Assembly (NCBI RefSeq): GCF_017876755.1
Contig: NZ_JAGIOO010000001.1
Coordinates: 5,379,786-5,443,785, forward strand
Source of the DNA: Crossiella equi
GTDB lineage: Bacteria > Actinomycetota > Actinomycetes > Mycobacteriales > Pseudonocardiaceae
Reading direction: 5' to 3'
Length of the DNA: 64,000 nucleotides
Position numbers and translations under genes: made by a program. Every line of letters starts with the position of its first letter. Position 1 is the stretch's first letter. Positions 55,252 to 64,000 of the stretch are shown piece after piece. The notes beneath the pieces were generated by a model. It saw nothing but the letters and a program-made list of their open reading frames with translations, made no database searches and was not told where the DNA came from.

Positions 55252-55638
55252 ATGGCGAAGCTCAGCAACGACGAGCTGCTCGACGTCTTCAAGGAAATGA
55301 CCCTGCTCGAGCTCTCCGAGTTCGTGAAGCAGTTCGAGGAGACCTTCGACGTCACCGCCGCCGCGCCGGTTGCCGTTGCCGCCGCCGCCCCGGGTGCCGC
55401 CCCGGCCGAGGCCGCCGAGGAGCAGGACGAGTTCGACGTCATCCTCGAGTCCGCCGGTGACAAGAAGATCCAGGTCATCAAGGTCGTGCGCGAGATCGTC
55501 TCCGGCCTGGGCCTGAAGGAGGCCAAGGAGCTCGTCGAGGGCGCGCCGAAGCCGGTCCTGGAGAAGGTCGCCAAGGAGGCCGCCGAGGCCGCCAAGGAGA
55601 AGCTCGAGGCCGCTGGCGCCAAGATCGCTGTCAAGTGA
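55252..55638 (+). CDS. rplL: Ribosomal protein L7/L12
   Basis: This 128-aa stalk protein has an N-terminal dimer domain ([20 protein letters not shown]), an Ala-rich hinge and a C-terminal domain ([20 protein letters not shown]). It recruits translation GTPases. Normal length for actinobacteria. Confidence 0.98.
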   Translation: MAKLSNDELLDVFKEMTLLELSEFVKQFEETFDVTAAAPVAVAAAAPGAAPAEAAEEQDEFDVILESAGDKKIQVIKVVREIVSGLGLKEAKELVEGAPKPVLEKVAKEAAEAAKEKLEAAGAKIAVK

Positions 55639-55642
55639 TCCG

Positions 55643-55714
55643 AGCGGCTTCGGCCGCTTGAGCGCGTAGCACTCGCACAGCGGGGCGGATTCCCTACGGG
55701 GAGTCCGCCCCGCT
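55643..55714 (+). terminator. Terminators after rplL
   Basis: Two hairpins: AGCGGC-TTCG-GCCGCT (55643-55658, a stable UUCG tetraloop) and a larger one with AGCGGGGCGGA (55679-55689) pairing with 55704-55714. Confidence 0.85.
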
Positions 55715-55772
55715 GTCGTCTGTGCGCACATTGTCCGGACGCGTTACCGAGCTGGGACCGGCCTCGGGCTGC

Positions 55773-55850
55773 CAGTAACCCAACTGGGCAGTAACTTGCT
55801 GCGTCAGTGCTCGTTGCACCAGTGTGACGCCGGTCGCTCCGGCGTAGCTT
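55773..55850 (+). promoter_or_regulatory. Mce operon promoter region with CAGTAAC repeats
   Basis: CAGTAAC occurs at 55773-55779 and 55789-55795 (16-bp period). A possible promoter follows: TGTGAC (55823-55828), 16 bp, TAGCTT (55845-55850), about 44 bp before the ATPase gene. The repeats could be a regulator site. Confidence 0.4.
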
Positions 55851-55894
55851 TCCCTGTGCCGGTCCGGACGAGCCGCAGTGAAGCGGGAGGTGCG

Positions 55895-57004
55895 ATGGGC
55901 GTCGAGGTGGTCGTCGAAGGCCTGAGCAAGTCCTTCGGCAGGCAGACCATCTGGGGCGATGTGACGCTGACCCTGCCGCCAGGCGAGATCAGCGTCCTGT
56001 TGGGGCCCTCGGGAACAGGCAAGTCCGTCTTCCTCAAGTCGCTCGTCGGCCTGCTGCGCCCGGAACACGGGCGGGTGGTCATCAACGGCACCGACATCTG
56101 CTCCTGCTCGGAGTCCAAGCTCTACGAGATCCGCAAGCTCTTCGGCGTCCTCTTCCAGGACGGTGCCCTCTTCGGCTCGATGAACCTCTTCGACAACATC
56201 GCCTTCCCGCTGCGCGAGCACACCCGGAAGAACGAGTCCGAGGTGCGCCGCATCGTGCTGGAGAAGATGGAGATGGTCGGCCTCATCGGCGCGGAGAAGA
56301 AGCTGCCCGGCGAGATCTCCGGCGGTATGCGCAAGCGCGCGGGCCTGGCCCGGGCCCTGGTGCTCGACCCCGAGATCATCCTGTTCGACGAGCCGGACTC
56401 CGGCCTCGACCCGGTGCGCGTGGCCTACCTCAACCAGCTCATCGTCGACCTGAACGCCCAGATCGACGCCACCTTCCTCATCGTCACCCACGACATCGGC
56501 ACCGCCCGCACCGTGCCGGACAACATCGGCATGCTCTTCCGCCGCGAGCTGGTCATGTTCGGCCCGCGCGAGGTGCTGCTGACCTCCACAGAGCCGGTCG
56601 TGGAGCAGTTCCTCAACGGCCGCCGCGAGGGCCCGATCGGCATGAGCGAGGAGAAGGACGCCGCGCAGGCCGCCGCCGAGCTCGCCGCGCTGGCCGCGAA
56701 CGGGCCGAGCCAGCTGGGCGGACCGAAGGGCGGGGGCGGCACCGGCATCGTGCCGCAGATCGAGGCCAGCCCCGGGCTGCCCCTGCGCGCCGCGGTCCGC
56801 CGCCGCAAGGAGCGTGTGATGCGCATCCTGCACACACTGCCGCCCACCGCGCAGGAGGCCATCGTCAACAGCCTCACCCCGGACGAGCAGGCCTACTTCG
56901 GCGTCTACGCGGGTGCCGCGGTGCCGCAGCGGATGGCCGCCGCGCCCCAGCCCAGCCCGCACCCGCGCACCTCGCCGTGGACCCAGCCGGGAGGCCGTCC
57001 GTGA
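55895..57004 (+). CDS. Mce transport ATPase (Mkl/MceG-like)
   Basis: This 369-aa ABC ATPase has Walker A GPSGTGKS (about residue 40), the signature motif EISGGMRKRAGLARAL, Walker B EIILFDEPDSGLDPV and the H-loop VTHDIGTA. The C-terminal about 110 residues are the extension seen in Mce ATPases. It powers lipid import by the YrbE/Mce complex. Its place just after rplL matches mkl in mycobacteria. ATG 55895 after GGGAGGTGCG. Confidence 0.95.
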   Translation: MGVEVVVEGLSKSFGRQTIWGDVTLTLPPGEISVLLGPSGTGKSVFLKSLVGLLRPEHGRVVINGTDICSCSESKLYEIRKLFGVLFQDGALFGSMNLFDNIAFPLREHTRKNESEVRRIVLEKMEMVGLIGAEKKLPGEISGGMRKRAGLARALVLDPEIILFDEPDSGLDPVRVAYLNQLIVDLNAQIDATFLIVTHDIGTARTVPDNIGMLFRRELVMFGPREVLLTSTEPVVEQFLNGRREGPIGMSEEKDAAQAAAELAALAANGPSQLGGPKGGGGTGIVPQIEASPGLPLRAAVRRRKERVMRILHTLPPTAQEAIVNSLTPDEQAYFGVYAGAAVPQRMAAAPQPSPHPRTSPWTQPGGRP

Positions 57005-57789
57005 CCAGGCCCGCCCCGAACTACCCCGGTCGTGCCGCCCTGGCCGAGACCGGGCGGATGTTCGCGCTGGGTCTGGACACCACGCGCGCGATGTTCAAGC
57101 GCCCGTTCCAGTTCCGCGAGTTCATCCAGCAGTGCTGGTTCATCGCCAGCGTGACGATCCTGCCGACCGCGCTCGTGGCCATCCCGTTCGGCGCGGTCAT
57201 CGCCCTCCAGCTCGGCTCGCTGACCAGGCAGATCGGTGCCCAGTCGTTCACCGGCGCGGCCAGCGTGCTCGCCGTCATCCAGCAGGCCAGCCCGATCGTG
57301 ACCGCGCTGCTCATCGCGGGCGCGGGCGGTTCGGCCATCTGCGCCGACCTCGGCTCGCGCAAGATCCGCGACGAGATCGACGCGATGGAGGTGCTCGGCG
57401 TCTCGCCGATCCAGCGCCTGGTCGTCCCGCGCGTGCTGGCCGCGATGCTGGTCGCGGTGCTGCTCAACGGCATGGTCAGCGTGGTCGGTGTGCTCGGCGG
57501 CTACTTCTTCAACGTGGTGATGCAGGGCGGCACCCCCGGCGCCTACCTGGCGAGCTTCTCGGCGCTGGCGCAGCTGCCGGACCTGTGGATCTCGGAGATC
57601 AAGGCGCTCATCTTCGGCTTCATCGCGGGCATCGTCGCGGCCTACCGCGGCCTGAACCCCGCGGGCGGCCCGAAGGGCGTCGGTGACGCGGTGAACCAGT
57701 CCGTGGTCATCACCTTCCTGCTGCTCTTCTTCGTCAACTTCGTGCTGACCACCGTGTACCTGCAGCTCGTCCCGGCGAAGGGGATGTGA
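57001..57789 (+). CDS. MlaE/YrbE-type permease A
   Basis: This 262-aa membrane permease of the Mce system has about five to six transmembrane helices. The MlaE signature is LGSRKIRDEIDAMEVLGVSP (about residues 118-137). GTG 57001 overlaps the ATPase stop by 4 bp; the open frame upstream is inside that gene. It pairs with the next gene as the transmembrane dimer. Confidence 0.94.
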   Translation: MTRPAPNYPGRAALAETGRMFALGLDTTRAMFKRPFQFREFIQQCWFIASVTILPTALVAIPFGAVIALQLGSLTRQIGAQSFTGAASVLAVIQQASPIVTALLIAGAGGSAICADLGSRKIRDEIDAMEVLGVSPIQRLVVPRVLAAMLVAVLLNGMVSVVGVLGGYFFNVVMQGGTPGAYLASFSALAQLPDLWISEIKALIFGFIAGIVAAYRGLNPAGGPKGVGDAVNQSVVITFLLLFFVNFVLTTVYLQLVPAKGM

Positions 57790-58628
57790 TGCCGACCCTC
57801 GGTGAACGCCTCCGCAACGCGGCCAACCGCCCGCTGCACGGCCTGGACGCCCTCGGCGACCAGCTCTCCTTCTACCTGCGCGCCCTGGCCTGGGTCCCGC
57901 GCGCGCTGCGCCGGTACCTGCGGGAGACGCTGCGCCTGCTGGCCGAGGTCAGCTTCGGCTCCGGCGCGCTCGCGGTCATCGGCGGCACGATCGGCGTGAT
58001 GATCGGCCTGACCGTGTTCACCGGCACGGTCGTGGGCCTGCAGGGCTACGCGGCCCTGAACCAGATCGGCACCTCGGCCTTCGCCGGGTTCGTCTCGGCG
58101 TACTTCAACACCCGCGAGATCGCGCCCCTGGTGGCCGGTCTCGCGCTGTCGGCGACGGTGGGCTCCGGCTTCACCGCGCAGCTGGGCGCGATGCGCATCT
58201 CCGAGGAGATCGACGCCCTGGAGGTCATGGGCGTGCCCAGCCTCCCGTTCCTGGTGACGACCCGGATCATCGCCGGGTTCGTCGCGGTGATCCCGCTGTA
58301 CGTGATCGGCCTGCTGACCTCCTACCTGGCCTCGCGCACGATCACGACCGAGTTCTACGGGCAGTCGGCGGGCACCTACGACCACTACTTCAACCAGTTC
58401 CTGCCACCGGAGGACGTGCTCTGGTCCTTCGGCAAGGTGCTCGTGTTCAGCGTGGTGATCATCATGACCCACTGCTACTACGGCTACCGGGCCAGCGGCG
58501 GACCGGCGGGTGTCGGTATCGCGGTCGGCCGCGCGGTGCGCACCGCGATCGTCACGACGGCGCTGCTGGACTTCTTCCTCAGCCTGGCGATCTGGGGAAC
58601 GACGACCACCGTGAGGATCGCTGGATGA
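57789..58628 (+). CDS. MlaE/YrbE-type permease B
   Basis: This 279-aa second permease has GAMRISEEIDALEVMGVPSL (about residues 134-153), the same EI-DALEVMG motif. An N-terminal amphipathic segment precedes the membrane part. ATG 57789 shares one base with the previous stop (TGATG); GTG 57786 is also in frame. It overlaps the first mce gene by 4 bp. Confidence 0.94.
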   Translation: MPTLGERLRNAANRPLHGLDALGDQLSFYLRALAWVPRALRRYLRETLRLLAEVSFGSGALAVIGGTIGVMIGLTVFTGTVVGLQGYAALNQIGTSAFAGFVSAYFNTREIAPLVAGLALSATVGSGFTAQLGAMRISEEIDALEVMGVPSLPFLVTTRIIAGFVAVIPLYVIGLLTSYLASRTITTEFYGQSAGTYDHYFNQFLPPEDVLWSFGKVLVFSVVIIMTHCYYGYRASGGPAGVGIAVGRAVRTAIVTTALLDFFLSLAIWGTTTTVRIAG

Positions 58629-59989
58629 CCGCTCGTTCCTCCCTGCCCACCCTGCGACGACGGCTCCTCGGCGTGGTGTTCCTGGCGGTCGTCGCCCTGC
58701 TGCTCGGCCTCACCGTCGCGGTGTACCGGGGCGACTTCGAGCGCACCGCGCTGGTCACCCTGCGCACCGACCACATCGGCAACCAGCTGATGACCGAGTC
58801 CGACGTGAAGGTGCGCGGGCTCATCGTCGGCGAGGTCAAGCGCATCGCCAGCTCCGGCGACGGCGCGGTGCTGGAGCTGGCACTGCAGCCGGACAAGCTC
58901 GCGCAGATCCCCAAGGACGTGACCGCCCGCCTACTACCGAAGACCCTCTTCGGTGAGCGCTACGTCTCGCTGGTCCCGCCCGCGGCCTCGACCGGCGGGC
59001 ACCTGGCCGCCGGGGACGTGATCGGGCAGGACCGCAGCAGCTCGGCCATCGAGCTGGAGCGCGTGCTGTCCAACCTGATGCCGGTGCTCCAGGCCGTGCA
59101 GCCGCAGAAGCTGGCCAGCACGCTCGGCGCCATGGCCACCGCGCTGGACGGCCGGGGCGACCAGCTGGGGGAGACGCTGACCCAGCTCAACCAGCTGGTG
59201 CGCCAGCTCAACCCGGCGCTGCCCGACCTCAAGGCCGACATCAGCGCGCTGGCCGACGTCAGCGACGTCTACACCAAGGCCGCGCCGGAGCTGCTGACCG
59301 CGCTGGCCGACCTGACCACCACCACGCGCACGGTGGCCGAACAGCGCGCGAACCTGCAGACGCTGTACAGCAGCGTCAGCACGACCTCGGCCGACCTCAC
59401 CGGGTTCCTGGCCGCCAACCGGAACAACCTCATCCGCGTGGCCGCGGACAGCCGTCCCCTGCTGGACGTGCTGGCCAAGTACGCCCCCGAGTACCCCTGC
59501 TTCCTCAAGGGCATGACGGAGCTGAAGCCACGCCTGGACCAGGCCTTCGGCAAGGGCACCTCCACGCCGGGGCTCCGGATCACCATGGAGATCACCGCGA
59601 ACCGGGGCAAGTACGTGCCCGGCCAGGACGAACCGCGCTACGCCGACAAGCGCGGGCCGCGCTGTTACGACATCCACCCGCGCCCGGAGCCGTTCCCGCA
59701 GTACCCGCCGGACGGCCCGGTCAAGGACGGCAGCAAGCCGCCGCCCGCCGCGCGCAGTGCCAACGACGGCCTGAACCCGCCGATCAACGCGGCGAACGGC
59801 GGCTACGTCAGCCCGTCCTCGGCCACCGGCGGCATCGCCGACCTGGGCCTGGCCAACTCGCAGGCCGAGCAGGACTTCCTGGCCCAGCTCGTGGCCGGGC
59901 AGCTCGGCGTGAGCCCGGCGGAGGTGCCCAGCTGGGCGAGCCTCGTGCTCGGTCCGGCCCTGCGGGGAGCGGAGGTGACGCTGCGATGA
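58625..59989 (+). CDS. Mce family protein (first, MceA position)
   Basis: This 454-aa protein has an N-terminal signal anchor (RRRLLGVVFLAVVALLLGLT) and the MlaD/Mce domain (ESDVKVRGLIVGEVKRIASS, about residues 58-77). A long helical region and a Pro-rich C-terminus follow. Six different Mce proteins normally form a hexameric tunnel through the periplasm for lipid transport. Confidence 0.93.
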   Translation: MTARSSLPTLRRRLLGVVFLAVVALLLGLTVAVYRGDFERTALVTLRTDHIGNQLMTESDVKVRGLIVGEVKRIASSGDGAVLELALQPDKLAQIPKDVTARLLPKTLFGERYVSLVPPAASTGGHLAAGDVIGQDRSSSAIELERVLSNLMPVLQAVQPQKLASTLGAMATALDGRGDQLGETLTQLNQLVRQLNPALPDLKADISALADVSDVYTKAAPELLTALADLTTTTRTVAEQRANLQTLYSSVSTTSADLTGFLAANRNNLIRVAADSRPLLDVLAKYAPEYPCFLKGMTELKPRLDQAFGKGTSTPGLRITMEITANRGKYVPGQDEPRYADKRGPRCYDIHPRPEPFPQYPPDGPVKDGSKPPPAARSANDGLNPPINAANGGYVSPSSATGGIADLGLANSQAEQDFLAQLVAGQLGVSPAEVPSWASLVLGPALRGAEVTLR

Positions 59990-61011
59990 GGGGACTCACC
60001 GCGCCGCTGGTGAAGTTCAGCGTGTTCGTGCTGGTCACCGTGCTGGCCACGACCCTGCTGGCGATCACCATCGCCAACTCGAGCCTGGGCGAGTCGACCG
60101 CGTACCAGGCCCGGTTCACCGACGTGACCTCGCTGAACGAGGGCGACGACGTGCGCATCGCCGGGGTCAAGGTGGGCCAGGTCGAGGAGATCAGCATCGC
60201 CGACCGGCGGCTCGCGCAGGTGCGCTTCTCCGTCGACCCGCAGCGCAAGCTGCCCGCCTCGGTCACCGCGACCGTGAAGTACCGCAACCTCGTCGGCCAG
60301 CGCTACATCGCGCTGGAGCAGGGCGCGGGCGCCACCGGCACGCTGCCGCCCGGCGGGGTCATCCCGCTGGAGCGCACCCAGCCCGCGCTCGACCTGACCG
60401 CGCTGTTCAACGGGTTCAAGCCGCTGTTCCAGGCGCTCAACCCGGACGACGTGAACAAGCTGTCCTACGAGATCGTCCAGGTGCTCCAGGGCGAGGGCGG
60501 CACGATCACCAGCCTGCTCGCGCACACCGCCTCGCTCACCACGACCATCGCGCAGAAGGACAAGGTCGTCGGCGAGGTCGTGGACAACCTGAACTCGGTG
60601 CTCGGCTCGGTCAACGAGCGGGACACGCAGCTCACCGGCCTGGTCACGCAGCTCCAGCAGCTGGTCAGCGGCCTGAGCCAGGACCGGCAGCCGATCGGCG
60701 AGGCGATCACCGCGCTCGGCACGCTGACCAACACCACCGCGGGCCTGCTCGACGGTGCCCGCGACCCGCTGCGCAAGGACATCGACGCGCTGGGCAAGCT
60801 GGCCAAGAACCTCGGCGACGGCAACGACATCGTCGAGGGCGTGCTCCAGCGCATGCCGAAGAAGCTGGAGACGATCACCCGCACCGCGACCTACGGCTCG
60901 TGGTTCAACTTCTTCCTGTGCGAGGCCAGCGGCCAGGTCACCGTGCCGATCATCAACAAGCCGGTGGAGATCCCGGTGCTCCCGGCCACCCAGCCGAGGT
61001 GCAAGTCATGA
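59986..61011 (+). CDS. Mce family protein (second, MceB position)
   Basis: This 341-aa protein has a signal anchor (FSVFVLVTVLATTLLAITIA), the Mce domain (GDDVRIAGVKVGQVEEISIA, about residues 48-67) and long helical repeats after residue 150. The C-terminus ends with a Cys pair (FFLCEAS and QPRCKS). Overlaps both neighbours by 4 bp. Confidence 0.93.
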   Translation: MRGLTAPLVKFSVFVLVTVLATTLLAITIANSSLGESTAYQARFTDVTSLNEGDDVRIAGVKVGQVEEISIADRRLAQVRFSVDPQRKLPASVTATVKYRNLVGQRYIALEQGAGATGTLPPGGVIPLERTQPALDLTALFNGFKPLFQALNPDDVNKLSYEIVQVLQGEGGTITSLLAHTASLTTTIAQKDKVVGEVVDNLNSVLGSVNERDTQLTGLVTQLQQLVSGLSQDRQPIGEAITALGTLTNTTAGLLDGARDPLRKDIDALGKLAKNLGDGNDIVEGVLQRMPKKLETITRTATYGSWFNFFLCEASGQVTVPIINKPVEIPVLPATQPRCKS

Positions 61012-61991
61012 AGCCCTTCCGCGAGCGCAACCCGGTGACGATCGGCCTGGTCAGCCTGACCGTGCTGGCCCTCGGCCTGCTCAGCGCGTTCTACTTCGAG
61101 GACCTGCCCATCGTCGGCGGCGGCACCAGCTACCGCGCCCAGTTCACCGAGGCCGCCGGGCTCAAGCCGGACGACGAGGTGCGCGTGGCCGGGGTGAAGG
61201 TCGGCAAGGTCGGCGACGTGGCCCTGGAGGGCGACCACGTGCTGGTGACCTTCCGCGTGGACGACGCGTGGGTCGGGGACAAGACCACCGCCGCCATCAA
61301 GATCAAGACGCTGCTGGGGCAGAAGTTCCTCGCCCTGGACCCGCAGGGCGGCAGCCCGCTCAAGCCGAGCGAGGCCATCCCGAGGGACCGCACGATGTCG
61401 CCCTACGACGTCACCGAGGCGTTCACCGGGCTGGCCAACACGGTCGGCCAGATCAACACCGAGCAGCTGGCCAAGAGCTTCCAGACCATCGCCACCACCT
61501 TCCGGGACACCCCGGACGAGGTGCGCGGCGCGCTGGACGGGCTGAACGCGCTGTCCAAGACCATCTCCTCGCGTGATGACCAGCTGGCCAAGCTGCTGGA
61601 CAACACCAACCAGATCAGCAAGACCATCGCCGACCGCAACGCCGAGTTCGAGAAGCTGCTCGGGGACGGCAACAAGCTGCTCGCCGAGATCCGCAAGCGC
61701 AAGGACGCCATCGCCGGGCTGCTCACCGGGACGCAGAAGCTGTCCCAGGAGCTGCAAGGCCTGGTGGCCGACAACAAGGCCCAGCTGCGGCCCGCGCTGG
61801 AACAGCTCTCCCGGGTGACCAGCATGTTGCAGCGCAACCAGGACAGCCTCGGCCGCAGCATCAACCTGCTGGCCCCGTTCGTGCGGGTGTTCGCCAACAC
61901 CCTCGGCAACGGCCGGTGGTTCGACACCTACATCTGCGGGCTGCTGCCGCCCTCGCTCGGGCCGATCAACCCCGAGGGGTGCCGACCGTGA
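61008..61991 (+). CDS. Mce family protein (third, MceC position)
   Basis: This 327-aa protein begins MKPFRERNPVTIGLVSLTVL. Its Mce domain contains DDEVRVAGVKVGKVGDVALE. The helical segment has heptad-like runs (RDDQLAKLLDNTNQISKTIA). ATG 61008 overlaps the previous stop. Confidence 0.93.
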   Translation: MKPFRERNPVTIGLVSLTVLALGLLSAFYFEDLPIVGGGTSYRAQFTEAAGLKPDDEVRVAGVKVGKVGDVALEGDHVLVTFRVDDAWVGDKTTAAIKIKTLLGQKFLALDPQGGSPLKPSEAIPRDRTMSPYDVTEAFTGLANTVGQINTEQLAKSFQTIATTFRDTPDEVRGALDGLNALSKTISSRDDQLAKLLDNTNQISKTIADRNAEFEKLLGDGNKLLAEIRKRKDAIAGLLTGTQKLSQELQGLVADNKAQLRPALEQLSRVTSMLQRNQDSLGRSINLLAPFVRVFANTLGNGRWFDTYICGLLPPSLGPINPEGCRP

Positions 61992-63175
61992 CCGCGACCC
62001 AGGGGACCAGGCCGGACCTGGCCAAGATCATCGCCTTCGGCGCGGTGGTGGTGCTGCTGGTCACCGCGACCATGTGGTGGCTGCTCGCCCGTCCCGGCGG
62101 ACGCCTCGTCACCGCGTACTTCTCCGCGGGCGTCGGCGTGTACGAGGGCGGCGACGTGCGCGTGCTCGGCGTGAAGGTCGGCACGATCGAGAAGGTCGAG
62201 CCGCAGGGCACGCAGGTCAAGGTCGAGCTGAGCGTGGACCGCGACGTCGACCTGCCGGAGAAGCCCAACGCCGCGGTGGTCAACCCGAGCGTGGTCTCCG
62301 ACCGGTACGTGCAGCTGGCCCCGGTCTACACCGGCGGTCCCAAGCTCGGTGAGAACACCGTGATCCCGCGCGAGCGCACGGTCACGCCGATGGAGCTGGA
62401 CGAGGTCTACGGCAGCCTGGACAAGCTGACCACCGCGCTCGGCCCGAAGGGCGCGAACAAGGACGGCGCGCTGTCCGAGCTGCTCAAGGTCGGTGCGGCC
62501 AACCTGGACGGCAACGGCAAGAAGCTCCAGGACACCATCCGTTCGCTGGGCGATGCCACCGGCACACTCGCCGGGTCCCGCGACGATCTGTTCGGCACCA
62601 TCGAGAACCTGCGCAAGTTCACCTCGATGCTGGCCGCCAACGACTCGCAGGTGCGCACCTTCAACACCCAGCTCGCCGACGTGAACCGGTTCCTGGCCGG
62701 TGAGCGCGAGGACCTGGGCGCGGCGGTGCGCGAGCTCGCGGTCGCGCTGTCCAGTGTGGAGGGCTTCATCAGGGACAACCGGGACCAGCTCAAGTCCAAT
62801 GTGGACAAGCTGGCGAGCATCACCAAGGTGCTCGTGGACCAGCGCGCCGCGCTCGCCGAGGTGCTGGACGTGGCCCCGCTGGCGCTGGGCAACCTGCAGA
62901 ACACCTATAACGCCGCGAGTGGCACCCTGGATACCCGGGCGAATATCAACGAGCTGACCCGCCCGCCGATCGTGATGGTGTGCGAGCTGCTCCGGCAGAC
63001 CACGCCCAAGGAGCTCCCGCAGATCCTCGCGGACGTGTGCGGCAAGCTCGCCGGGGTCGTGGACGGCGTGGTGAAGCTGCCCAGCGTGGCCGAGGTGATC
63101 AGCTCACTGCAGCAGGGCAGGCTGCCCGCGCTGCCTCCGCTGCTGGGCGCCGCGACCGGGAAGGGGCAGCGATGA
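61988..63175 (+). CDS. Mce family protein (fourth, MceD position)
   Basis: This 395-aa protein has a signal anchor (AKIIAFGAVVVLLVTATMWW) and the Mce domain (GGDVRVLGVKVGTIEKVEPQ). The helical region includes NVDKLASITKVLVDQRAALA. GTG 61988 overlaps the MceC stop; upstream codons lie in the previous gene. Confidence 0.93.
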   Translation: MTATQGTRPDLAKIIAFGAVVVLLVTATMWWLLARPGGRLVTAYFSAGVGVYEGGDVRVLGVKVGTIEKVEPQGTQVKVELSVDRDVDLPEKPNAAVVNPSVVSDRYVQLAPVYTGGPKLGENTVIPRERTVTPMELDEVYGSLDKLTTALGPKGANKDGALSELLKVGAANLDGNGKKLQDTIRSLGDATGTLAGSRDDLFGTIENLRKFTSMLAANDSQVRTFNTQLADVNRFLAGEREDLGAAVRELAVALSSVEGFIRDNRDQLKSNVDKLASITKVLVDQRAALAEVLDVAPLALGNLQNTYNAASGTLDTRANINELTRPPIVMVCELLRQTTPKELPQILADVCGKLAGVVDGVVKLPSVAEVISSLQQGRLPALPPLLGAATGKGQR

Positions 63176-64000
63176 AGCGCGCACTCCGCCTCACCGGGCT
63201 CGTCCTGTGCGCGAGCCTGCTCTCCGGCTGCGGGCTCGGTGAGTTCGGCGGGCTGTACAACGTGCCGCTGCCCGGCGGCGCCGACCTGGGGGAGCACCCG
63301 TACCGGGTCAAGGTGCGGTTCAAGGATGTGCTCGACCTGGTGCCGCAGGCCGGGGTCAAGGTCAACGACGTGGCCGTGGGCAAGGTCGAGTCGGTCGCGC
63401 TGGCCCCGGACGGCTGGACCGCCGAGGTGACCGTGCTGGTCAACGGCGGGGTGAAGCTGCCCGCGAACGCCGACGCCAAGCTGCGCCAGTCCAGCCTGCT
63501 GGGGGAGAAGTTCGTCGAGCTGGCCGCGCCCCGCAACGCCCAGGGCAGCCTCGCCGACGGCGCGCTGATCCCGATCGAGCGCACCAACCGCAACCCCGAG
63601 GTCGAGGAGGTCTTCGGCGCGCTGTCCCTGCTGCTCAACGGCGGCGGCGTGGCGCAGCTCCAGACCATCACCAAGGAGCTCAACAAGGCCCTGTCCGGCC
63701 GCGAGCCGGAGCTGCGCGAGCTGCTGTCCAACGTGGACAAGCTGGTCAGCACCCTGGACGGGCACAAGACCGAGATCACCCGCGCGCTGGACGGCCTCAA
63801 CCGCCTGTCCGCCACGCTGGTCGGCCAGCTCGGCAACATCCGCACCGCGTTGGACGGGCTGGAGCCCGGCTTGAAGGTGCTGGCCGAGCAGCGGCAGCAG
63901 CTGGTCGGCATGCTCACCGCGTTGGACCGGCTCTCCGGCGTGGCCACCGACGTGGTCAACCGCAGCAAGGACGACCTCGTCCACGACCTCAAGGCGCTCA
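63172..64000 (+). CDS. Mce family lipoprotein (MceE position), truncated by the window end
   Basis: The first 276 codons are present. It has a lipoprotein signal peptide (LVLCASLLSGCGLGE, lipobox Cys about residue 20), as usual for MceE proteins, and then the Mce domain (VPQAGVKVNDVAVGKVESVA). The last member, MceF, is expected downstream of the window. Confidence 0.92.
   Translation, partial: MKRALRLTGLVLCASLLSGCGLGEFGGLYNVPLPGGADLGEHPYRVKVRFKDVLDLVPQAGVKVNDVAVGKVESVALAPDGWTAEVTVLVNGGVKLPANADAKLRQSSLLGEKFVELAAPRNAQGSLADGALIPIERTNRNPEVEEVFGALSLLLNGGGVAQLQTITKELNKALSGREPELRELLSNVDKLVSTLDGHKTEITRALDGLNRLSATLVGQLGNIRTALDGLEPGLKVLAEQRQQLVGMLTALDRLSGVATDVVNRSKDDLVHDLKAL

Overview
The window is high-GC actinobacterial chromosome of the Pseudonocardiales type. 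This is an inference from gene order and codon use, not from a marker-gene search. It carries housekeeping blocks in the order known from Mycobacterium and its relatives: mannosyltransferase / menG / menJ / polyprenyl synthase; tRNA-Thr, tRNA-Met, rpmG, hadA, hadB, tRNA-Trp, secE, nusG, rplK, rplA; and rplJ, rplL, then an Mkl-type ATPase. Most genes are translationally coupled (ATGA or TGATG overlaps). Several genes have a TANNNT box 6-8 nt before the start codon and no Shine-Dalgarno sequence, as in leaderless transcripts.

Layout: 1-1247, end of a phenylacetyl-CoA epoxidase cluster (paaD tail, paaE). 1287-6248, poorly characterised envelope genes, including a DUF3558-type lipoprotein and a 568-aa membrane protein with an unusual Gly-rich tail. 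6238-11666, inositol-phosphatase-family enzyme, two GT4 glycosyltransferases, menG and menJ. 12110-27999, the complete 14-gene nuo operon (complex I), in which nuoJ is disrupted as sequenced. 28020-29030, a polyprenyl diphosphate synthase. Thus menaquinone tail synthesis, ring methylation and tail reduction flank the enzyme that reduces menaquinone.

29041-38873: RarD-type transporter, a 670-aa low-complexity repeat protein, KorAB 2-oxoacid:ferredoxin oxidoreductase, enoyl-CoA hydratase, an Lrp regulator divergent from a DDAH-like hydrolase, a secreted single-PASTA protein and a GntR/UTRA regulator. 39006-40482 is an orphan three-gene NuoB/NuoC/NuoI-like module divergent from the GntR gene. 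40545-47606: HtpX, RfbA, YajQ, tRNA-Tyr, a protein made of six DivIVA motifs, a DUF3892 protein and a membrane GGDEF/EAL protein.

47699-55638 is the translation, secretion and fatty-acid dehydratase block. 55895-64000 is an Mce lipid importer operon (Mkl ATPase, two YrbE permeases, four complete Mce proteins and a truncated lipoprotein Mce) that runs off the window.

The observations most worth a second look are: a Rex-type operator upstream of nuoA and a weaker one upstream of menJ; a candidate iron box in the nuo leader; a 58-bp tandem duplication plus three single-base indels in nuoJ; the orphan NuoB/C/I module with its own regulator; the six-fold DivIVA protein; and the tail of the 568-aa membrane protein. 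No CRISPR array, prophage or insertion sequence was seen.
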